A stretch of DNA of 10,988 bases from JBEKSX01 sp049516635. GTDB taxonomy: Bacteria; Bacteroidota; Ignavibacteria; Tepidaquicellales; OLB5. Below are positions 7,330 to 10,988 of the stretch, piece by piece (position 1 is the first letter of the stretch; each line of letters starts with the position of its first letter). The stretch lies in contig JBEKSX010000095.1 of the NCBI GenBank assembly GCA_049516635.1, positions 1 through 10,988 on the forward strand, written 5' to 3'. The notes under the pieces were generated by a model that was not told the origin of the DNA, did no database searches, and saw only the letters and a program-made list of their open reading frames with translations. The position numbers were made by a program, and so were the translations under genes.

Positions 7330-7363
7330 AAAAGCCGGCCTTTTTCGAAAAAGACCGGCTCTT
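7330..7363 (-). terminator. Terminator of paralog B
   Basis: AGCCGG (7333-7338) pairs with CCGGCT (7355-7360), and the inner CTTTTT pairs with AAAAAG, with one mismatch between them. On the minus strand TTTT follows. It begins 24 bases after the stop of paralog B. The outer arms match the hairpin after paralog A, but the inner stem and loop are different. Confidence 0.7.
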
Positions 7364-7384
7364 GATTGAAAGTTCGTTCTAAAT

Positions 7385-9289
7385 TTATTTCAGAAGCATC
7401 ATTTTCTTTGTATCCGAGAAATTGCCTGCAGTCAGCTTGTAGAAATAAACACCGCTGGGAAGATTAGAAGCATCAAAGTTCAATGAGTAAGTACCGGGTG
7501 TTTTGATTTCGTTCAAAAGCAGTCCGACTTCTCTGCCGAGAACATCATATACTACTAATCTTGCTAATCCGGTCTTGGGTATGTCAAATTTGATCGTAGA
7601 TGCCGGATTGAACGGATTGGGATAATTCTGATAAAGTGTATACGACATGGGGATCTCATTATTATTTTTGTGAATTCCAAGTACTATAGATCCTGAACAT
7701 CCCGCAGCTGCCCAAACATTATAAGGACCTGATTCGGAGTACAGAACAAAACAACTATCGTTATTAACATATCTGAATCCCGGTTTAGGACCTTGAGTAC
7801 CTGAGGTTATGTCTATATAATTCATCTTGTAAATATGATTTGTTCCTCCGGTTGTTGTTACGCCTACATAATGCACGGAATCGGAAGTTGCGATGGTGGA
7901 AAATGCAAAATAATGTTTATCCGCATTCCTGACACCAACGATATCGGGCTGATAATTATAATTGGCCGCACTTCCCCAGAGAATGCTTTCAAACACCGAT
8001 GAGAAGTTCCCGTAGTTGGTCGTTCTGAAATACTTAACATTCGGGATAGTAGGGTAGTACTCTCTGAAAACACAGATCACACTTCCATTATCATATCCGT
8101 TCGAAGATATTCTGGCATACTGTTTATAAGCAGAAGCTTCGCTTCCTGCTTGTGAGGTAGCGTTTCCTACAGGAGGATTCCCGCCAATATCACCTTTGGA
8201 GAAGAAGATCCTGGTACTATCAGGTACACCCGAAAATGATACGATTACAGAATCGCCTGTTGAACGTCTAATGTAAGCTATATCCGAATATAATGTTCTT
8301 ACATATCCGGCGGGAGAAGATGAGCAGTACCACCAGAACTTTGGACCCAGGTAACTAAATGAGGGTGAAGTTGTATAAGGATTTATGCACCTTGTGAATT
8401 TTTGAGTATTGATATGTATATTGCTGGCATCGGTTGAGTCGAACGAACAAACGATATAGGTCCAGGAATTAGATAAAAAAGTAGCGTTATCGGAAGTCAT
8501 CCTAACATTGTAATATCTTTTTGAGGCATCATCACCGGGCCATGAGAACGCAAAAAGACCGCCGGCAAATGTGGTAATGTCGATCACTGCACCGCCTGTA
8601 AACCATTTTCCGGTACCGCCTGTCTGTCTTAAACCGTAAACAGTCCAAAGATATTTATCACCGGAAGAAGATTCTATTATTTCCATATCCAGATCATCAT
8701 AGTTGATCTTATCGGTACCGCCCAGCCATGCTAAAGCGTACAAATTCCAAGTAGATCCTCCATTATTTGAATAAATAAATCGAATCGAATCAGGGGAACT
8801 TGAGTTAGCTGAAAATGCATAGACAACCCATAACCTGCCTTCATTAGCACCTCTTTGCTCAGTGAATGTTGCAATACCCTTGAGAGCACGGGCAGAGTTA
8901 TTGTAGAGCAGGGTATTGAAGATGTTATCTGTTAAAGGAACAGGATTAGGAATTCCGGCAAATACAACACCTCCTCCGTAATAAGGAGTCATCTTAGTTG
9001 AAAAATTTCCTGTTTCAGTACCTAGTTGTCTGTTGAGCTGCTCGATCTGACCTCTATAAACGGGATTATCCGTTCTCTTCAGCCTGTATATTTCGTTCTC
9101 AAGATCAGCTTGTTTTTGAGATTTTTCCTTGACAACGTTTACACCCGAGACATCATTATAATTTGCAGTGTTATTGCCGAGATATCTGTCATTTGTTACA
9201 TGAACATTGGGCATTTCTTGTGAGAAGCTGGACTTGAACAGCAAGAGCAAAAACAGAAGTAACGTAAATAATGAAATTTTAGTTTTCAT
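7385..9289 (-). CDS. Secreted protein with T9SS sorting domain, paralog B
   Basis: Tandem duplicate of the 5064-6968 gene, of the same length (634 residues) and layout: signal peptide (1-23, identical), charged helical segment, beta-rich centre with SNNGGSTW (174-181), and a type IX sorting domain from about residue 552 to the end. Function is unknown; export to the cell surface or medium is expected. Differences from paralog A are not even. The first 60 residues and most of the sorting domain are nearly unchanged, while substitutions pile up around residues 108-125, 298-324, 366-395 and 409-417, mostly non-conservative (for example ANLNGTPAV against GDIGGNPPV near 366-374). AAAGGA before the ATG is the ribosome binding site. 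It has its own leader and terminator, so the two genes are probably separate transcription units expressed in similar ways. Confidence 0.88.
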   Translation of the reverse strand: MKTKISLFTLLLFLLLLFKSSFSQEMPNVHVTNDRYLGNNTANYNDVSGVNVVKEKSQKQADLENEIYRLKRTDNPVYRGQIEQLNRQLGTETGNFSTKMTPYYGGGVVFAGIPNPVPLTDNIFNTLLYNNSARALKGIATFTEQRGANEGRLWVVYAFSANSSSPDSIRFIYSNNGGSTWNLYALAWLGGTDKINYDDLDMEIIESSSGDKYLWTVYGLRQTGGTGKWFTGGAVIDITTFAGGLFAFSWPGDDASKRYYNVRMTSDNATFLSNSWTYIVCSFDSTDASNIHINTQKFTRCINPYTTSPSFSYLGPKFWWYCSSSPAGYVRTLYSDIAYIRRSTGDSVIVSFSGVPDSTRIFFSKGDIGGNPPVGNATSQAGSEASAYKQYARISSNGYDNGSVICVFREYYPTIPNVKYFRTTNYGNFSSVFESILWGSAANYNYQPDIVGVRNADKHYFAFSTIATSDSVHYVGVTTTGGTNHIYKMNYIDITSGTQGPKPGFRYVNNDSCFVLYSESGPYNVWAAAGCSGSIVLGIHKNNNEIPMSYTLYQNYPNPFNPASTIKFDIPKTGLARLVVYDVLGREVGLLLNEIKTPGTYSLNFDASNLPSGVYFYKLTAGNFSDTKKMMLLK

Positions 9290-9560
9290 AAATGATTCCT
9301 TTCACTTAATTAAAAATTATTGTTTATAAAAGAAACTTAAGTAGATAACCTATAACGATATGATACTGCAGGTTAAATCTCTCCCGTTGTAGTGATTAAA
9401 AAAACGGATAATCTTTTTAATCAATCTTGTAATATGCTTATTAATAAATTATTTTTATATATTCAATGTCAAAGAAAATATTTTTATATTATTTTAATTT
9501 TATTTTAGTTCCAAAACGAGTCCTAAAATCTATTTATTTTTATCAATTTTGAAGTATTAG
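9290..9560. promoter_or_regulatory. Divergent intergenic region, with leader of paralog B
   Basis: Positions 9290-9489 repeat the leader of paralog A: ribosome binding site, inverted repeat 9394-9422, and TTGACA on the minus strand (9472-9467) with TAATTT (9451-9446). The remaining 70 bases are AT-rich. The promoter of the rightward binding-protein gene must also lie here, but I could not pick out a convincing one. Confidence 0.45.
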
Positions 9561-10988
9561 ATGCAAAACATGTCAAAAAATGATATTTTTCTAACGTTAA
9601 TACTATTTACTCTTTTTTTTCTTAACGGATGTTCTAAAAAAGGAAACCTCCAAAAAATATTCCATTATAACGAACCTAACAGCATAGAGAGTCTTGATCC
9701 TATAACGGCTAATAATTATCCTGCTATAAATGCGTTGATCAATGTCTGCGAAGGTCTTGTAGAATATAATAAAGAAGCAAAGCTCCAGCCATTAATAGCG
9801 AAATCATATGAGATCTCCGAAGACGGAATCACTTATACATTTTACCTTAGAAGGAATGTGTATTTTCATGATGATGATTGTTTTCCCGGTAAAAAGGGGA
9901 GAAGAGTTACAGCAGGCGATTTTAAATATTGTTATGAGCGCGTTTGCGATACAAGAACAAAAACTCGGGGATTATGGGTGTACAGAGATAAAGTTGCAGG
10001 AGCTGAAGAGTTCGCAGCTAATCCTGAAAAAGCAAAAGAGATAATGGGTTTTGCAGCCGTAAATGATTCAACATTTCAAATCAAACTGGTTCATCCCTTC
10101 GCACCGTTCTTGAGCATACTCACCATGCCGTATGGTTATGTTTATCCGAAAGAAGCCGTGGAGTACTACAAAGAAAATTTCGGCTTTCATATAGTCGGGA
10201 CAGGCCCATTTATGTTTGTGAAATGGGATTATGATAAGGAATTGGTTTTTGAAAAGAATAATAATTATTGGGGTATGGATAAAGACGGGAGCATGCTTCC
10301 GCACATAGATGGTTTCATCGTTTCATTCATCAGAAGTGCTGAAACGGAATTCCTAGATTTTCAGGAGGGTAAATTGAATTTTGAAAAACCTTCGATAGAT
10401 GTGTATGCTCAATTGATCGACGATAATGGAAATCTAAAACCACAGTACAATTTTGAATTGATAAAACAGCCCTACCTGAATACAGTATATCTTGCGGCAA
10501 TGGAAGATACGGCTATGGAAGGCGGGAAGAATGATCCGTTAGCATTAAATACTAAACTACGCCAGGCTCTCAATTATGCGATAGACAGGGAAAAGATCGT
10601 AAAATATGTTTTGAAAGGTAAAGGCATTCCGGGTATCCATGGTCCTTTGCCGAAAGGCATGCCGGGTTATTCAGAAGAGGTTAGGGGATATACTTATGAC
10701 AGGGATAAAGCAATTCAGCTTCTTGAGGAAGCGGGGTATCCCAACGGCAAAGGATTGAACCTCAAGCTGGTCTTCCATAACGATGAATCGCAGAGGGAAT
10801 TGTGTGAAGCAATACAGGCACAGTTCAAAGATATCGGCGTTAATCTCCAAATTGAAGAGATGCTCGGAGCTACACACCGCTCAGCACAGAACGAAGGTAA
10901 ATTGACTTTCTGGCGAGCAAACTGGGGTGCTGATTATTATGACCCCGAAAATTATTATGCTTTGTTCTACAGCAAGAACCATACTCCA
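9561..10988 (+). CDS. ABC transporter family 5 solute-binding lipoprotein (OppA/DppA type), N-terminal part
   Basis: Partial gene: 476 codons, open to the right edge; family members are usually about 500-600 residues, so only the C-terminal end is missing. Residues 1-24 are a lipoprotein signal peptide with lipobox LNGC (cysteine 24). The mature part matches the SBP_bac_5 family: SLDPITANNYPAINALINVCEGLVEY (split here as SLDPIT at 44-49 and CEGLVEY at 63-69), VTAGDFKYCYERV (116-128), VGTGPF (212-217), LRQALNYAIDREKIV (333-347) and ADYYDPENYY (457-466). Such proteins capture oligopeptides or similar solutes outside the inner membrane for an ABC importer; the ligand cannot be told from sequence. 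The permease and ATPase genes are not in the window. ATG at 9561 is used; an in-frame ATG at 9570 is equally possible, and neither has a clear Shine-Dalgarno. The gene diverges from the T9SS paralogs. Confidence 0.92.
   Translation, partial: MQNMSKNDIFLTLILFTLFFLNGCSKKGNLQKIFHYNEPNSIESLDPITANNYPAINALINVCEGLVEYNKEAKLQPLIAKSYEISEDGITYTFYLRRNVYFHDDDCFPGKKGRRVTAGDFKYCYERVCDTRTKTRGLWVYRDKVAGAEEFAANPEKAKEIMGFAAVNDSTFQIKLVHPFAPFLSILTMPYGYVYPKEAVEYYKENFGFHIVGTGPFMFVKWDYDKELVFEKNNNYWGMDKDGSMLPHIDGFIVSFIRSAETEFLDFQEGKLNFEKPSIDVYAQLIDDNGNLKPQYNFELIKQPYLNTVYLAAMEDTAMEGGKNDPLALNTKLRQALNYAIDREKIVKYVLKGKGIPGIHGPLPKGMPGYSEEVRGYTYDRDKAIQLLEEAGYPNGKGLNLKLVFHNDESQRELCEAIQAQFKDIGVNLQIEEMLGATHRSAQNEGKLTFWRANWGADYYDPENYYALFYSKNHTP

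Larger units (their letters stand above)
6969..7384. other. Intergenic region with leader of paralog A and terminator of paralog B
   Basis: Positions 6969-7167 are the leader of paralog A, closely matching 9290-9489 before paralog B. It includes the AAAGGA ribosome binding site, a conserved inverted repeat (7072-7100) and a possible promoter (7124-7150). A 15-base palindrome ACAGGTT-A-AACCTGT (7046-7060) exists only in this copy; in the other it is disrupted. Positions 7168-7329 show no gene or clear signal. The terminator of paralog B lies at 7330-7363. Confidence 0.6.
5011..9489 (-). repeat. 2.3 kb tandem duplication (gene, leader and terminator)
   Basis: Two copies, about 5011-7167 and 7330-9489, each hold a terminator hairpin, a 634-codon gene and about 200 bases of upstream leader. 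The period is 2321 bases across the coding region and 2322 in the distal leader, so almost no indels have accumulated. Similarity fades at 7168 and 9490, where the upstream DNA becomes dissimilar. The roughly 160 bases between the copies (7168-7329) are AT-rich and not clearly repeated. Confidence 0.85.

Noticed and set aside
10068..10304. Open minus-strand frame inside the binding-protein gene, and similar ones at 9808-10044 (plus) and 10671-10877 (minus)
   Set aside because: All overlap the continuous solute-binding protein frame, which carries clear family motifs from 9561 to the window end.

Overview
The window is AT-rich bacterial chromosome, most likely from the Ignavibacteriota/Bacteroidota side of the FCB group. 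The reasons are: two secreted proteins end in a YPNPFNP-type C-terminal sorting domain, as used by the type IX secretion system; two further proteins are lipoproteins; and the tRNA promoter carries a TAnnTTTG element typical of Bacteroidota. I cannot place the genus from sequence alone.

Layout. Positions 1-757 (minus) hold the N-terminal 252 codons of a GH57/DUF3536-type glycoside hydrolase that starts at TTG. Next come 908 non-coding bases with several hairpins. Then glgB (1666-3618, minus), a glycogen branching enzyme whose start region is tandemly duplicated, giving a nine-codon upstream ORF. Then an LVIVD-repeat lipoprotein (minus, 3739-4758) with its own terminator. A plus-strand tRNA-Lys(CTT), with a clear promoter and terminator, sits between minus-strand genes. 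After it lie two tandem paralogous genes (5064-6968 and 7385-9289, minus) for 634-residue secreted proteins with T9SS sorting domains. Each carries its own copy of a roughly 200-base leader and a 3' hairpin terminator. Finally, a divergent plus-strand gene from 9561 runs off the right edge; it encodes a family 5 extracellular solute-binding lipoprotein (OppA/DppA type).

How the genes fit together. GlgB and the GH57 protein plausibly form an alpha-glucan (glycogen) metabolism pair. The other genes are cell-envelope or secreted functions: a beta-propeller lipoprotein, a duplicated type IX-secreted pair and a peptide-uptake-type binding protein. They are probably separate transcription units, since hairpin terminators lie after most of them.

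I see no CRISPR array, intact insertion sequence, phage gene or defence system. The most unusual signals are the duplicated glgB start with its mimic upstream ORF, the 2.3 kb tandem duplication whose protein copies differ in patches, and the C-run/G-run hairpins between GH57 and glgB.
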